Shown here: positions 63,194-64,000 of the stretch, in pieces
Layout: each line of letters starts with the position of its first letter
How positions within the stretch are numbered: the first letter of the stretch is position 1
Assembly (NCBI GenBank): GCA_033220425.1
Contig: CM065646.1
Location: 1,743,501 to 1,807,500, forward strand
Direction: 5' to 3'
Source: Lepraria neglecta
Lineage: Eukaryota; Ascomycota; Lecanoromycetes; Lecanorales; Stereocaulaceae
DNA length: 64,000 bases
Program-made: the position numbers and the translations under genes
The notes under the pieces: model-generated
What the model saw: only the letters and a program-made list of their open reading frames with translations
Told to the model about the DNA's origin: nothing
Database searches by the model: none

Positions 63194-64000
63194 CGGATAA
63201 TTGAAAATATCCTCTTATATCAAATTATAAACTATTATGCACACTAGTATTCTTCCTAATCGCGAGGTCGCGCAACTTTTTACCGCATGCCGCACTGAAA
63301 ATCTGCCTCATCCTGTAAAATATCAGGCATTCTCAAACGCCTTCCGTATTGCAAATCAACGCGTTATAGCTTCGGTTCTTTGATAAGAAGAACATCCGTC
63401 AGGCAGCAGCCCACCCACGTATGGGGTTGCGGTCACCAAAGATCACCCATCATCACCTAGGACCACCCAGGCTCGCGAGACCCTCACCCCGCGTCGCATG
63501 AGCGTAAAGCGGCGCTCACCCTATGCTGAATGAGGGGTGAGCTCCGGCAGATTTCTGTCGTCTTGGCAGGGCAGAACGGAAAACAACGAGGCTCAAGCCG
63601 AAGGCTGTGGGATCTGCTGCGCCCCTGCACTGCCCCATAGTGCTCCCCTGCTCCCTCGCTGCTGGTCCGAAGCCGGTCTATTCGCGGTAGCTCTTCCGCA
63701 ATCTGCTTGTAGGCATCGATGAGCTTTTCAAAAACGTTCGCATATTGACTGGCTAGCTTTGTGTTCTCTTTTTAGCTCTTTGTCACGTGGTGACTACCTG
63801 AAGCAAGAGTTTTAGTGGTCCCTAGTCACTAATTAGATCAAGCTAAATACGCTGCACGTGCAATGCGTTCTAGCTTACCCAGACCCATGCAATTGGTGAC
63901 CCTGACATACAATTTCGAGGACACCCGAATAACCTTCCATGAAGTCCATGAACGGCTGAATGCGTCTGAGGTTCTGAAGAGATTGGCGTTGCGACTGCCG
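63194..64000. other. Right-hand end, no gene supported
   Basis: 807 bp. GC-rich part 63400-63720 with GATCACCC/ATCACCTAGG-like repeats and a 61-codon ORF (63537-63722) without a motif. The last 100 bp could be the edge of a gene beyond the window. Confidence 0.35.

Noticed and set aside
63400-63540. GC-rich block considered as 5S rRNA or a snRNA
   Set aside because: No internal control region or conserved 5S core could be matched.

Overview
The window looks like nuclear DNA of a filamentous ascomycete (Pezizomycotina, possibly Dothideomycetes; the class is inferred from overall style, not from a marker gene). Short introns of about 50-80 nt with GTRNGY donors, CTNAC/CTAAT branch points and YAG acceptors split most genes. 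The gene set is typical of the group: a two-FHA RAD53-type kinase, a LIM-RhoGAP, a kinesin-3, ARS2, a HET-domain gene, a GT34 mannosyltransferase and a TspO/MBR protein.

Layout. 0.3-7.0 kb holds L-threonine aldolase (+) convergent with a RAD53/Cds1-like checkpoint kinase (-). 7-15.8 kb is gene-poor accessory sequence. It holds a CorA transporter fragment and several small intron-bearing or paralogous genes, including two cold-shock-domain-like small proteins facing away from each other. 15.9-18.7 kb has two conserved-looking proline/serine-rich proteins. 19-23.3 kb is a decayed zone: degenerate repeats, a membrane-protein pseudogene with two in-frame stops, and a HET-domain pseudogene with a stop and several frameshifts, followed by an AT-rich patch. 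24-62 kb is mostly housekeeping: an Arg/Pro-rich protein, a 1247-aa single-pass membrane protein, the GT34 enzyme, a double-UBC E2 with a 12-nt microexon, a LIM-RhoGAP, DUF4291, TspO/MBR, ARS2, an Unc104 kinesin, a PX/PXB lipid-binding protein and an unrecognised three-exon gene. 62-64 kb holds tandem repeats and a strange split tRNA-Phe-like locus with its own poly-T terminator.

The most striking element is a complete 3566-bp Tc1/mariner-type DNA transposon (41119-44684). It has 128-bp terminal inverted repeats differing at two positions and a TA target duplication. Its DD34E transposase is intact, and it carries a second intact 677-aa ORF on the opposite strand, convergent with the transposase. 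The second protein has a charged coiled coil, a Cys/His motif and a Q/P/Y-rich tract. This is the best candidate here for a little-described system. The element sits about 200 bp upstream of the DUF4291 gene.

Spliced models were built by hand. Where given, exon phases were checked to sum to a multiple of three. No database search was possible, so family names rest on motif recognition.
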